Assembly: GCA_951812665.1 (NCBI GenBank)
Contig: CATOST010000001.1
Span: 1-32,513, forward strand
Direction: 5' to 3'
Source of the DNA: an uncultured Acidobacteriota bacterium
Lineage (GTDB): Bacteria; Acidobacteriota; UBA6911; RPQK01; JAJDTT01
Length of the DNA stretch: 32,513 bases
A program made the translations under genes and the position numbers. Of this stretch, positions 22,617 to 32,286 are shown one piece after another (within the stretch, counting starts at the first letter, position 1; every line of letters begins with the position of its first letter). A model generated the notes under the pieces. That model was not told the DNA's origin. It ran no database searches and saw only the letters and a program-made list of their open reading frames with translations.

Positions 22617-24232
22617 TTCGTAACCGCCGTCTCCTGCTCGCCAAGCTGGTCTTTCTGCTGGGGTGGACCTCGTCGTGCGCCCCGGCCACCGACACCGGAG
22701 TCGATCCCGCCGGCGACACCGACCGGTCCCAGAGCCTTCGCTTCGCGTGGCAGGGAGACCTGACGCCGATGTGGCATCCGTCCGGGTACGAGACCTTCAG
22801 CCAAGCGGTGATATTCTTCCTCCTCTTCAACAAGCTGGTCCGGCTGGGACCGGACCTGATGACCATCCTCCCCGACCTGGCCGAGAGTTGGGAGGTTTCC
22901 CCCGACGCCCGCGTCTTCACATTCCGTCTGAGACAAGACGTCCGGTGGCACGATGGCAGACCCTTTAGCGCCCGGGATGTGGTGTTCAGCTTCAGCCGCC
23001 AGCTATTGGAACCGTACCGCTATGTCAAATACGCCGGCGGAATCGCCGGAGCGGAAGCCTATGAGGAAGGAAGCTCAGACAGACTCGAGGGCCTGGAGGC
23101 GCTCGACGACTTCACGGTTCAAATCACGCTGCGGGGCTCCGACGTGACGTTCCTGCAGAAACTGACCGAACCGACGATGGTGATCATGCCGTCTCACCTC
23201 CTGTCCGGAGTCGAGCCCGACGCCGTGGAGTCGGCGCCTTTCACCACCACTCGTCCGGTGGGAACCGGTCCGTTCCGCTTCGTGCAATATTTGACGGACC
23301 TCTACGTGGAGTTGGAGTCGAACCCGGACTACTTCCGCGGCGCTCCCTTGATTCGCAAGGCCTACATGAAACGTCTCCGTCCCGAGGTGACGGTGGCGCA
23401 ACTGGAGAGCGGCGAACTGGACCTGGGAATGCGGCTTCAACTATTGGACTACGACCGGTTGGCGACGCTGCCCCACCTGGAGACGACCACCCGTTCCGGA
23501 ATCGGCATGATCTCGGTGGGTTTCGCCCTGGACCGGCCCGTGGTACAGGACCGGCGGCTGCGCCAAGCCATCTATTGTGCCATCGATCGGAAGGCCGTCG
23601 CGCGCACTCTTTTCCGGGGCCGTGCCAGGGCCCTGGAGGGGGTCCCGCATGGCATGGAGCCGGATGAGAGACTCGATACCTACGAGCATGACCTGGAACG
23701 GGCACAGAGGCTGTTGCAGGAGTCGGGCTTCGACCCGGCGACTCCGCTGCGCCTCATCTACGACCAGACCTATCCCAGCGCGGCCCAGATCTATCCCATC
23801 ATTGGGCAGCAACTGAGAGCCTTGGGACTCCGGGTCCAGCTGGAGGCCATGGAGTCCACGGCGTACATCGCGCGCCGTTACGAGCAACGCGACACCTACG
23901 AGATGTCCGGGAGCCAAGGCGGAGCCTACGGTCTGGGGCCTCACGTGACATCCACCTACTTCAACTGCCGGCGGCCCGACTGGCAGTATGGCTATACCAA
24001 CTGTGATCTGGACCGCTTCTTCGTCGAGGCATCGGCCACCGTCGACCCGATCCGGCGGCGGGACCTTTACTTCCAGGCCAGCCGCCTGTTGAACCGGGAC
24101 CTGCCCCTCCTGTCCCTCTGGGCGCCCGACGAGGTCCACGCGCGTCACCACCGGCTCGGCGGCGGGTTTGAACTGCATCAGGACGCACGCCGGACATTCG
24201 GCAACATCGAGACCTGGACCCTCAATCCCTAG
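22613..24232 (+). CDS. ABC transporter solute-binding lipoprotein (SBP_bac_5, Dpp/Opp type)
   Basis: A 539-residue peptide/nickel-type binding protein. The N-terminus (MIRNRRLLLAKLVFLLGW) is a lipoprotein signal with a lipobox ending in Cys22 (TSSC). The mature part has the family blocks LAESWEVSPDARVFTFRLR, VRWHDGRPFSARDVVFSF, GTGPFRF and RQAIYCAIDRKAVA. It captures a solute outside the membrane for the two permeases that follow. The start at 22613 overlaps the oxidoreductase stop by ATGA; the frame is open upstream, but a signal peptide begins exactly here. Such proteins bind peptides but also sugars, opines or metal chelates. Linkage to an oxidoreductase hints at a non-peptide ligand. Confidence 0.88.
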   Translation: MIRNRRLLLAKLVFLLGWTSSCAPATDTGVDPAGDTDRSQSLRFAWQGDLTPMWHPSGYETFSQAVIFFLLFNKLVRLGPDLMTILPDLAESWEVSPDARVFTFRLRQDVRWHDGRPFSARDVVFSFSRQLLEPYRYVKYAGGIAGAEAYEEGSSDRLEGLEALDDFTVQITLRGSDVTFLQKLTEPTMVIMPSHLLSGVEPDAVESAPFTTTRPVGTGPFRFVQYLTDLYVELESNPDYFRGAPLIRKAYMKRLRPEVTVAQLESGELDLGMRLQLLDYDRLATLPHLETTTRSGIGMISVGFALDRPVVQDRRLRQAIYCAIDRKAVARTLFRGRARALEGVPHGMEPDERLDTYEHDLERAQRLLQESGFDPATPLRLIYDQTYPSAAQIYPIIGQQLRALGLRVQLEAMESTAYIARRYEQRDTYEMSGSQGGAYGLGPHVTSTYFNCRRPDWQYGYTNCDLDRFFVEASATVDPIRRRDLYFQASRLLNRDLPLLSLWAPDEVHARHHRLGGGFELHQDARRTFGNIETWTLNP

Positions 24233-24247
24233 CCCGGAAGGCGCTCC

Positions 24248-25231
24248 ATGGGCCGTTACCTGCTCCGCCGCCTGCTGATCGCGATCCCGGTGCTGTTGGG
24301 CATCACCTTCGTCGCCTTCGCGGCGTTGGCGCTGGCTCCGGGAGACCCCATCCTGGCCCGGATCGATCCCAGTATCCTGGCCCAGCAGTCGCCGGATTGG
24401 ATCGAGGAACGGCGCCGGGAGCTGGGACTGGATCAACCGATTCCCGTCCAATACGTGAAATGGCTGACCGGTCTGGTCCAGGGGGATCTGGGATACTCGG
24501 TGGCGACGCGCCGTTCGGTGGGTGACGAACTGCGGACACGGCTCCCGGTCAGCCTGAAGCTGATGGGCGCGGCCCTGCTGTTCGGCATCGTCGTCGGCAT
24601 CCCCTGCGGCGCGCTGGCGGCGCTCAAGCAACATTCGCGGTTGGACTACGCCCTCAGTTCCCTGACCATGCTCCTGATCTCGACCCCGACTTTCTTCCTG
24701 GGTCTGTTGGCCATCTATCTGTTCGGAGTCCATCTGCGATTGCTTCCGACGGGCGGGATGGCGACCCTGGGCACCATCCCCAACCTGGCCGATCAGATCC
24801 GGCACCTGGTGCTGCCGGCCACGGTCCTGGGACTGCGGAACGCGGCCCTGCTGATGCGCCACACCCGGAGCAGCCTGTTGGAGGTCCTGCGGGAAGATCA
24901 CGTAACGACGGCCCGGGGCAAAGGATTGTCCCAACGGGTCGTGTTCCTGCGTCACGTCCTGAGGAACGCCCTCATCCCCATCATCAGCGTCCTGGGCTTT
25001 CTGCTGCCGGAAGTGGTGGTGGGAGCGGTGATCACGGAACAGGTCTTCGCTTGGCCGGGGATGGGATTCATGGCCGTTCGAGCGGCGGCGGACCGCGACC
25101 CCTCCATGCTCATGGGAGTGGTCCTGGTAGTGGGAATCGGAGTCCTCCTGAGCTCCCTGCTGGCGGACATCGCCTACGCCGTCGCCGACCCCAGGATCCG
25201 TTTCACCCGAAAGCAGAGAACATGGATCTGA
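24248..25231 (+). CDS. ABC transporter permease, DppB/OppB type
   Basis: A 327-residue inner-membrane permease with the DppB N-terminus (MGRYLLRRLLIAIPVLLG, then LAPGDP) and about six membrane segments. The EAA loop TTARGKGLSQRVVFLRH (about 219-235) contacts the ATPase. It starts 15 bases after the binding-protein stop. Its 3' end overlaps the next permease gene by ten bases. It forms a heterodimeric channel with that partner. Confidence 0.9.
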   Translation: MGRYLLRRLLIAIPVLLGITFVAFAALALAPGDPILARIDPSILAQQSPDWIEERRRELGLDQPIPVQYVKWLTGLVQGDLGYSVATRRSVGDELRTRLPVSLKLMGAALLFGIVVGIPCGALAALKQHSRLDYALSSLTMLLISTPTFFLGLLAIYLFGVHLRLLPTGGMATLGTIPNLADQIRHLVLPATVLGLRNAALLMRHTRSSLLEVLREDHVTTARGKGLSQRVVFLRHVLRNALIPIISVLGFLLPEVVVGAVITEQVFAWPGMGFMAVRAAADRDPSMLMGVVLVVGIGVLLSSLLADIAYAVADPRIRFTRKQRTWI

Positions 25232-26100
25232 CCCGAGACGAAGAGAAACCGGCGAGACTCCGCCGGGGTCCCGGACCCTGGGCTCGATTCTTGCGCCACC
25301 GGCTCGCCTGCGGTGGCGCGGTCTTCCTGGGAATCATCATCCTGGCCGCCCTCCTGGCTCCCTGGGTGGGCCGACACGATCCCTTCCATACCGAACTGGA
25401 ACGTCTCAACCAGGCTCCCGACGCCGTCCATTGGCTGGGGACGGATCTGATCGGACGGGATGTCTGGAGCCGGGTGATCCATGGCAGCCGCACCTCCCTG
25501 ACCGTGGGAATCCTGGCAGTCGTCCTCTCCACGCTGATCGGCTCGCTACTGGGTGCGCTGGCGGGATATTCAGGGGGTGTCGTCGATCAGGCCGTCATGA
25601 GGGCCACCGAAGTCATGATGAGCATCCCGGTCCTGCTCATGGTCATGCTCTTCGTCTCGCTGCTGGGGCCCAGTCTCGCCTCGGTCACCCTGGTCATCGG
25701 GCTGCTGGGCTGGTCCAGCACCTGCCGCGTCGTGAGGGGAGAGGTCCTGGTGCTGCGAGAGAAGGATTTCATCATGGCGGCCCGGTCCCTGGGCAACGGC
25801 CACGCCCGCGTCATCCTGCGGCACATCCTGCCCAACACCGTGGGCCCACTGAGCGTGATCGCCACCTTCGGTTTCGCCAACGCCATCCTGCTGGAGGCGG
25901 CGCTCAGCTTTCTGGGCCTGGGAGTCCCCCCTCCCACGCCGAGTTGGGGAGGGATGCTCAACGAGGCCCAGTCCCCCACGATTCTGGCCGGGATGCCCTG
26001 GCTCTGGATGGCGCCCGGGGCCGCCATCGCCGTGACGGTGCTGGCCGTCAACTTCATCGGGGACGGGCTGAGAGACTCGGCGGACGTCCGCTCCCTTTGA
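25222..26100 (+). CDS. ABC transporter permease, DppC/OppC type
   Basis: A 292-residue permease with the DppC layout: a cytoplasmic N-terminus, first membrane segment (AVFLGIIILAALLAPWVG), the periplasmic block HWLGTDLIGRDVWSRVIHGSR, five further segments and the EAA loop MAARSLGNGHARVILRHILP. The ATG at 25222 lies inside the end of the upstream permease gene (10-base overlap). It is the last gene of the unit: no dppD/dppF-type ATPase genes follow, and the next gene is convergent. The ATPases must be encoded elsewhere or shared. Confidence 0.9.
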   Translation: MDLTRDEEKPARLRRGPGPWARFLRHRLACGGAVFLGIIILAALLAPWVGRHDPFHTELERLNQAPDAVHWLGTDLIGRDVWSRVIHGSRTSLTVGILAVVLSTLIGSLLGALAGYSGGVVDQAVMRATEVMMSIPVLLMVMLFVSLLGPSLASVTLVIGLLGWSSTCRVVRGEVLVLREKDFIMAARSLGNGHARVILRHILPNTVGPLSVIATFGFANAILLEAALSFLGLGVPPPTPSWGGMLNEAQSPTILAGMPWLWMAPGAAIAVTVLAVNFIGDGLRDSADVRSL

Positions 26101-26125
26101 GACGGATCGCTTCGGCCCAGTGAAC

Positions 26126-27994
26126 TCAATTTTCCACCAGACCCAGTTCCCCGGCCTTCCGCCGAATGTGGTCCATTCGATCCTGGACCGGAACCAGTCG
26201 GTTGCCGTCGGGCGTGGCGCGAGCCAAGTGGAAAAATTCGTACAGATCGAACCCGGCGAAGCGACGGTCGCGCCAAATTTTTTCTATGTCCTCTACATAT
26301 TCTTCGATGGGAATGGCCCGGGCCACGTACCGGTTCAGGTAGACCGGAAGCCCCAGGTTTTCCGTTACCTCCAGGACCTCGTCCACCACCGGATCGGCCA
26401 GGACGTTGCTCAATTTGCTCCTCCGGGCCGGAGATCCGTCCAACGGATCCTCGGCGGCCTCATACCAACTGGACCTCAGGGTCACGGCGTCGGCCAATCC
26501 CTCTTCCAACCATTGGCGCCAGGCGAAGTGAATGTTGGCCGGAAAACCCATCAGCTGACCGAAAACGGGATCGGGACGAAAGGCCTCGGTGTGGACCTGC
26601 ACCTGGAAGAGCTTCCCGGCCCTCCGGGTCATGGCGCTGGCTTGGCGGACGAATCGAGTGTAAGCCTCGCCGCGCAGAGCGCCCAGCAGGTCCGGATCGA
26701 ATTCCTCCCGCCGGATGTCGACTCCGTGCCGTTCCCGGTAGGCCTCCACCACGGGAGGGTTGAAACCGTATGCGCAGGGCTCGTCGGTGAGGGTCCCGTG
26801 AGCCGAGACGCGGAGCACGACGCCGTCGACCCCCTTCTCCAACATGCGGTCGACCCGCCACCTCCAGAGCCGTTTCACCTCGGGATAGAACTCGCACGGC
26901 GCTACCGGAAGATACTCGTTCCTGCCCCGGGCAAAAGCGATGAAACCGCCTCCGGCCCCCCGGCCCAGCTCGGCCCGATGTTCATGCCAGGAGCGGGTCT
27001 TCGATGCTTTCGGCGTCGACCCTGCGGCCGCCGGTTCCCGGACCCCATCCAGATGGAGCCGACGCGTGCCGTAACCCGAGTCGAACTCCAGACCGTAGGT
27101 CCGGAAGTCGCGCGGCCGAACCCAGGTGGCGTCCCGGGTGGCCACCACAATGGGAAGGGCTTCGGGGTCCGGACCGAAGACCTGGATCATGCCCAGAGCC
27201 GTGTTCTCGAAGTCGGCCGTTCCGTCTCGGAAGTTGGTGGCCACCACCAGATAGGGGTCTCGGAGATCGAGACCCGTGAGGCTGAGAACTCGGACATAAT
27301 TTCCTTTTCTGGTAACCACTTGTCCATAATAGTCTCGAATTTCCCGGAGGGACGGCTCCACCGTCTCTTCGAGCCGGAAGTCCAGCTGCCGGCGCCGGTA
27401 CCGGTAGTTGTCCGGACTGCTCCAAATCTCCAGGTTGCCGGCCTTGATGCGAGTGGGCGAGTCGTCCCGCTTGAACAACCGGATCCGGCGGATGGGAACG
27501 TCCCGCAGGTTCGGCGGACCCTTCAAGGGACGGCGTTGGATCCGGGTGTGGGGGAACCTCTCCATGAACGGGTTGAAGCACTGGAGACTGCCCCCGATCC
27601 GGCGCACCGGCGTTGCGGGATCCGAATCCGGCGAGCCGTCGGGATAGGTGGCCGACATCCCGGTGTGATAGGGCTTCAGGACGCCGAAGATTTCCAGACC
27701 CCGGCGGTGGGCTGCTCGCACGGCGGCCTCCAACGGCTCCCCGATCGCCGCCAGCGTGCGAGGTCCATACTTCGCCCAGGGGGTGCGAAGCATGTTGGTT
27801 CCGGCTCCGTACCGCTCCTGCTCCAAGTCTCCCAGGTACTGCCAATACACCCGGGTGACCCCCAGGCGGCGGGCCTCCCCCATCATCAGGTCCAGGGTGT
27901 GAGGCGCGTAGAGACCCCGGCCCCCGTCACCGAAGAAATCCACCGTCATGGAGAGCTTGAAAGGCGGCTCTCGGTCGACCCGGACCGGCGGCAT
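26126..27994 (-). CDS. Large glycosidase-like TIM-barrel protein
   Basis: A 622-residue protein sharing the layout of the 412-residue protein at 15883-17121: a first-strand block ARRLGVTRVYWQYLG (41-55), GLEIFGVLKPYH (99-110), GVDGVVLRVSAHG (388-400) and YGFNPPVVEAYRERHGVDI (409-427), each with a counterpart there. An extra beta-rich segment (about 160-335) is inserted after the first barrel strands and could be a carbohydrate-binding or accessory domain. No signal peptide is visible. It lies 13 bases after the SMP-30 gene stop, so the two are co-transcribed. A glycosidase or polysaccharide-processing role is plausible from the fold only; catalytic acids are not identified. Confidence 0.65.
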   Translation of the reverse strand: MPPVRVDREPPFKLSMTVDFFGDGGRGLYAPHTLDLMMGEARRLGVTRVYWQYLGDLEQERYGAGTNMLRTPWAKYGPRTLAAIGEPLEAAVRAAHRRGLEIFGVLKPYHTGMSATYPDGSPDSDPATPVRRIGGSLQCFNPFMERFPHTRIQRRPLKGPPNLRDVPIRRIRLFKRDDSPTRIKAGNLEIWSSPDNYRYRRRQLDFRLEETVEPSLREIRDYYGQVVTRKGNYVRVLSLTGLDLRDPYLVVATNFRDGTADFENTALGMIQVFGPDPEALPIVVATRDATWVRPRDFRTYGLEFDSGYGTRRLHLDGVREPAAAGSTPKASKTRSWHEHRAELGRGAGGGFIAFARGRNEYLPVAPCEFYPEVKRLWRWRVDRMLEKGVDGVVLRVSAHGTLTDEPCAYGFNPPVVEAYRERHGVDIRREEFDPDLLGALRGEAYTRFVRQASAMTRRAGKLFQVQVHTEAFRPDPVFGQLMGFPANIHFAWRQWLEEGLADAVTLRSSWYEAAEDPLDGSPARRSKLSNVLADPVVDEVLEVTENLGLPVYLNRYVARAIPIEEYVEDIEKIWRDRRFAGFDLYEFFHLARATPDGNRLVPVQDRMDHIRRKAGELGLVEN

Positions 27995-28007
27995 GGAATT
28001 CCCGCGG

Positions 28008-29117
<1,110 letters not shown>

Positions 29118-29177
29118 ATCCAACCTCCACTTTCAGGATGGCACATCCCAACGCCGGGATGAAGTAAGCAGCGCGGC

Positions 29178-29315
29178 TTAGATTAAGTCATTCCGGTAGA
29201 TGACGCCGCTGAGGGCTTCGTTACGCAACTCGAATGCAGACTCGGCGCCCGGATCGGCGTCTCCTGGAATGATCCACTTGAACAGCACCGAGGCGTCAGG
29301 GACGACTATGCTGAT
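29178..29315 (-). pseudogene. VapC (PIN) toxin remnant
   Basis: In this frame, after ATC (where a start codon would be expected), 45 codons read IVVPDASVLFKWI and continue to AESAFELRNEALSGVI. That is the N-terminus of a PIN toxin with the first catalytic Asp in VPDASVLFKW. It ends at a TAA after YRNDLI, so about two thirds of the domain and the other catalytic acids are missing. It overlaps the end of the antitoxin frame, as in working VapBC pairs. Confidence 0.6.
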
Positions 29316-29542
29316 GGCTGTCGCTCCCGGTCTTGGCGAAGCCAACGGACCACCTCGTCGGTGCTGACCGGTGGCAGCGTGGCGCGTATCTCATCCATCC
29401 TGCCGGCAGCGTCGCGACGTTTGCGAAGGCGCGCCTATTCCAGAATCGCGACACTGACGGCTCGACTGCGCTCTCCGCGAGGCAGCTTCGCCAGCACGTC
29501 CCACGCTTCATCTTGAATCACGACGTTGACTCGATGGGACAT
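29306..29542 (-). pseudogene. VapB-type antitoxin with premature stop
   Basis: From an ATG at 29542 the frame reads MSHRVNVVIQDEAWDVL and on to AVSVAILE, a ribbon-helix-helix-like N-terminus. Codon 36 is TAG (29437-29435), where Trp would be a natural predecessor. The same frame then continues with ARLRKRRDAAGRMDEI and on to WLRQDRERQPSA, ending at 29306. A single base change would restore 78 residues. GGAGG lies ten bases before the ATG. The 35-residue product may still bind DNA but lacks the toxin-binding tail. Confidence 0.65.
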
Positions 29543-29657
29543 CGGACCTATTCCTCCGTTCCGCTCAGGATATTCAAACTAATTCACATCATCCGGCAGA
29601 TTCCCGGCAACGCTCGCACCCGATCAGATCGTGCCGGGACGGGAGGCAGTTCCTCCT

Positions 29658-30074
29658 CTACTCCGTCGCCTTCGTCGATTCCCGTCGCCGCGTCGCCTCC
29701 ATGATCGGCAGATTCGCCTCGGTGGGAATGTAGATGGTCTCGCTGGAGCCGTCCTGCAACCCCTGAATCCAGAGATATCTCAGATAGGCGTCGTTCCCTT
29801 TGAGGCTGTCCCCGATGATCTTGTTGGCCTCCGCCACTCCCTTGGCCCGTTCTACTTCGGCTTGGCTTTCGAACTTCGCCGATTCGAGTCTGGCCTTGGC
29901 CTCTTCCACTCTTACCTTGCGGCTCGATTGAGATTCTCGCAGCTTTGCCTCGCCGGCGAGACCCTGCTGCCAGACCTTGTACTTCGGACAACCGTACATT
30001 CCGCCCACGACGAAGAAGATCACGGCCCACGACAGCACCGTTCCATACATCCAACCTTCCGTCTTGTAGTCCAT
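29658..30074 (-). CDS. Small membrane protein with SPFH/prohibitin-like C-terminal tail
   Basis: A 138-residue protein. One membrane segment lies at about 10-28 (YGTVLSWAVIFFVVGGMYG). A charged Ala/Glu/Lys-rich helix follows (about 40-90, including AEVERAKGVAEANKII). The tail YLRYLWIQGLQ and ETIYIPTEANLPI resembles the C-terminus of band-7/SPFH membrane proteins such as HflC-like subunits. The SPFH domain itself is absent. The ATG at 30074 is fixed by AAAGGAGG seven bases upstream. It is divergent from glnS. It could assemble through its coiled coil into membrane scaffolds, but function is unknown. Confidence 0.75.
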   Translation of the reverse strand: MDYKTEGWMYGTVLSWAVIFFVVGGMYGCPKYKVWQQGLAGEAKLRESQSSRKVRVEEAKARLESAKFESQAEVERAKGVAEANKIIGDSLKGNDAYLRYLWIQGLQDGSSETIYIPTEANLPIMEATRRRESTKATE

Positions 30075-30224
30075 ATCACGCCTCCTTTCGTCAAGTCCGT
30101 GTGGCCACCGCTCATCGACGGCCTCCACACACTTGCTACAACGCGTGAAAACCTGTTTCCACGAAGTAAATTGAACCGAATCATGCCAGCCGAGCCCTCG
30201 CCGAACATTCCGGTGCGGGCAGTT

Positions 30225-30254
30225 TGCCCATGGCCGGACGAATCGGGTTAGAAT
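30225..30254 (+). promoter_or_regulatory. Candidate glnS promoter giving a near-leaderless mRNA
   Basis: TTGCCC (30225-30230) and TAGAAT (30249-30254) are 18 bases apart. The -10 ends six bases before the glnS ATG, so transcription would begin at or next to the start codon. No Shine-Dalgarno sequence precedes the ATG, which agrees with a leaderless message. Confidence 0.4.
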
Positions 30255-30260
30255 CGGCGC

Positions 30261-32012
30261 ATGGCGAACAAGCCCGACCCAAAAGCGGCGGGAGATTCCG
30301 GACTGCCCCGGTCATTGGACTTCCTCCGGGCCATCCTCGAGGACGACCGGAAGACCGGTCGCTTTCAGGGCCGCGTCCAAACCCGATTCCCTCCCGAGCC
30401 CAACGGATACCTCCACATCGGGCACGCCAAGGCCATCTGTCTCGACTTCGGATTGGCCCAAGAGTACGGCGGTCTCTGCAACATGCGCTTCGACGACACC
30501 AATCCCACCAAGGAGGAGCGGGAGTACATGGTGAGCATCCTCGAAGACGTGCGCTGGCTCGGCTTCGATTGGGACGACCGCCTCTACCACGCCTCCGACT
30601 ATTTCGAGCAGCTCTATGAATACGCCTGTCAGCTCATTCGAGCGGGAAAGGCGTATGTGGACAGTCTCAGCGCCACCCAGATCCGGGAATACCGGGGCAC
30701 TCTCATCGAGCCGGGCCGGAACAGCCCCTACCGGGACCGGACGGTGGAAGAGAACCTGGACCTGTTCGAACGAATGAGGAACGGTGAATTTCCCAACGGC
30801 GCCCATGTCCTCCGGGCCCGCATCGACATGGCCTCAGGCAACCTGAACCTTCGAGACCCGGTCATGTACCGGATTCTCCATGCCTCCCACCCGCGTACGG
30901 GAGACAAGTGGTGCATCTACCCTACCTACGACTTCGCCCACGGCCAGTCCGATTCCATCGAGAGGGTCACTCATTCCATCTGCACCCTGGAGTTCGAAGA
31001 TCATCGGCCCCTGTACGACTGGTTCCTGGAGAACCTGGGGATCTATCGCTCCCAGCAGATCGAGTTCGCTCGTCTCAACATCACCAAGACCATCACGAGC
31101 AAACGGAAGCTCTCCCGGCTGGTGAAAGAGGGCTACGTGAGCGGCTGGAACGATCCCCGCATGCCGACCCTTTCGGGGCTGCGCCGGCGGGGTTACACGG
31201 CGGAAGCGATCCGCGACTTCTGCGCCAAGGTTGGCGTTTCCAAGAAAGACAGTGTCGTGGAGGCGCAAATGCTGGAGCACAGCCTCCGCCAGCACCTGAA
31301 CCAGACCTCTCCCCGGGTCATGGGGGTGCTCCGTCCGCTCCGGGTGGTCATCGAAAACTATCCTCCGGACCAGATGGAGGAACTGACGGCCATCAACAAT
31401 CCCGAATGTCCCGAGGCGGGCGTCCGAAAGGTCCCCTTTTCCCGGGTCCTGTACCTGGAGCGGGAGGACTTCATGGAGAACCCGCCCCGCAGGTTCTATC
31501 GGCTGGCGCCGGGACGCGAGGTCCGTCTGCGCTACGCCTACTTCATCACCTGTGTGGGAGTCGTCAAGGACGAAGAGGGACGAGTCGTGGAGTTGCGCTG
31601 CACCTACGACCCGGCCACGCGGGGAGGAGACGCGCCCGACGGACGCCGGGTCAAGGCCACCCTGCACTGGGTCTCCGCCGCCCACGCCCTGAGCGCCCAG
31701 GTCCGTCTCTACGACAGCCTGTTCACCAAGGATAATCCCAATGACGCCGACGACGGATCGGACTTCATCTCGAATCTCAACCCCGACTCTCTAAAGGTAC
31801 TCGAGGACTGTAAATTAGAACCCAGCCTCGCGGAAGCCCAGGGCGGGCATCGGGTCCAGTTCGAACGGCTCGGATATTTCTGCGTGGACTCGGAGGACTC
31901 GTCTCCCGACCGGCTTGTCTTCAACCGCACCGTGACCCTGCGGGACGCCTGGGCCAAGATCCGGAAATCCCGGAAGAAGGTGACTCGGAAGCGGCGCCGC
32001 GGTCGGCGCTAG
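30261..32012 (+). CDS. glnS: Glutaminyl-tRNA synthetase
   Basis: A 583-residue class I aminoacyl-tRNA synthetase. The ATP-binding HIGH motif is at 52-55 ([16 protein letters not shown]), followed by RFDDTNP (76-82) and [13 protein letters not shown] (219-231). The second signature reads [11 protein letters not shown] (278-288), matching the GlnRS form MSKRKL rather than the GluRS KLSKR form, with Met replaced by Thr. The C-terminal anticodon-binding beta-barrels ([13 protein letters not shown], then [20 protein letters not shown]) are typical, and a basic tail ([12 protein letters not shown]) ends the protein. It charges tRNA-Gln directly. The ATG at 30261 agrees with the family N-terminus. 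Confidence 0.93.
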   Translation: MANKPDPKAAGDSGLPRSLDFLRAILEDDRKTGRFQGRVQTRFPPEPNGYLHIGHAKAICLDFGLAQEYGGLCNMRFDDTNPTKEEREYMVSILEDVRWLGFDWDDRLYHASDYFEQLYEYACQLIRAGKAYVDSLSATQIREYRGTLIEPGRNSPYRDRTVEENLDLFERMRNGEFPNGAHVLRARIDMASGNLNLRDPVMYRILHASHPRTGDKWCIYPTYDFAHGQSDSIERVTHSICTLEFEDHRPLYDWFLENLGIYRSQQIEFARLNITKTITSKRKLSRLVKEGYVSGWNDPRMPTLSGLRRRGYTAEAIRDFCAKVGVSKKDSVVEAQMLEHSLRQHLNQTSPRVMGVLRPLRVVIENYPPDQMEELTAINNPECPEAGVRKVPFSRVLYLEREDFMENPPRRFYRLAPGREVRLRYAYFITCVGVVKDEEGRVVELRCTYDPATRGGDAPDGRRVKATLHWVSAAHALSAQVRLYDSLFTKDNPNDADDGSDFISNLNPDSLKVLEDCKLEPSLAEAQGGHRVQFERLGYFCVDSEDSSPDRLVFNRTVTLRDAWAKIRKSRKKVTRKRRRGRR

Positions 32013-32028
32013 CAGCCCGGGAACGTGA

Positions 32029-32214
32029 TCAGCAGTAGAGGCAGCGGATGTCTTCGAAGACCGTCGATTCGTCGGCCTCGGTCAGCACGTAGTCGATGAC
32101 CACCCGCAGAGCCTTGTCCTGATCTCCCAGATCGTACTTCTCGGCCATCTGCTTGAGCCAGTCCACGTGATTCGGATTCAACTGATAAATCGCTTCGACC
32201 TTGGGTCCAGCCAT
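32029..32214 (-). CDS. Small conserved protein ending in CxxC
   Basis: A 61-residue protein with an N-terminal strand (VEAIYQLNPN), two helices (HVDWLKQMAEKYDL; DKALRVVIDYVLT) and an end DIRCLYC. The layout suggests a ribbon-helix-helix-like dimer; the terminal CxxC could bind a metal or form a disulfide. RBS AGGAGG lies about ten bases before the ATG at 32214. I recall similar short proteins in other environmental bacteria but know no function. It is convergent with glnS, 16 bases from its stop. Confidence 0.7.
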   Translation of the reverse strand: MAGPKVEAIYQLNPNHVDWLKQMAEKYDLGDQDKALRVVIDYVLTEADESTVFEDIRCLYC

Positions 32215-32286
32215 CAGGGCGTCCTCCTGAAAAAATCCAACAACCAGCTAAAAAAAACCGCCGCGAACGGTAGCGATAGGAGGCCG

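Noticed and set aside
29641..29655. GGAGG-CAGTT-CCTCC hairpin after the SPFH-tail gene
   Set aside because: Only five base pairs and no T-run on either strand.
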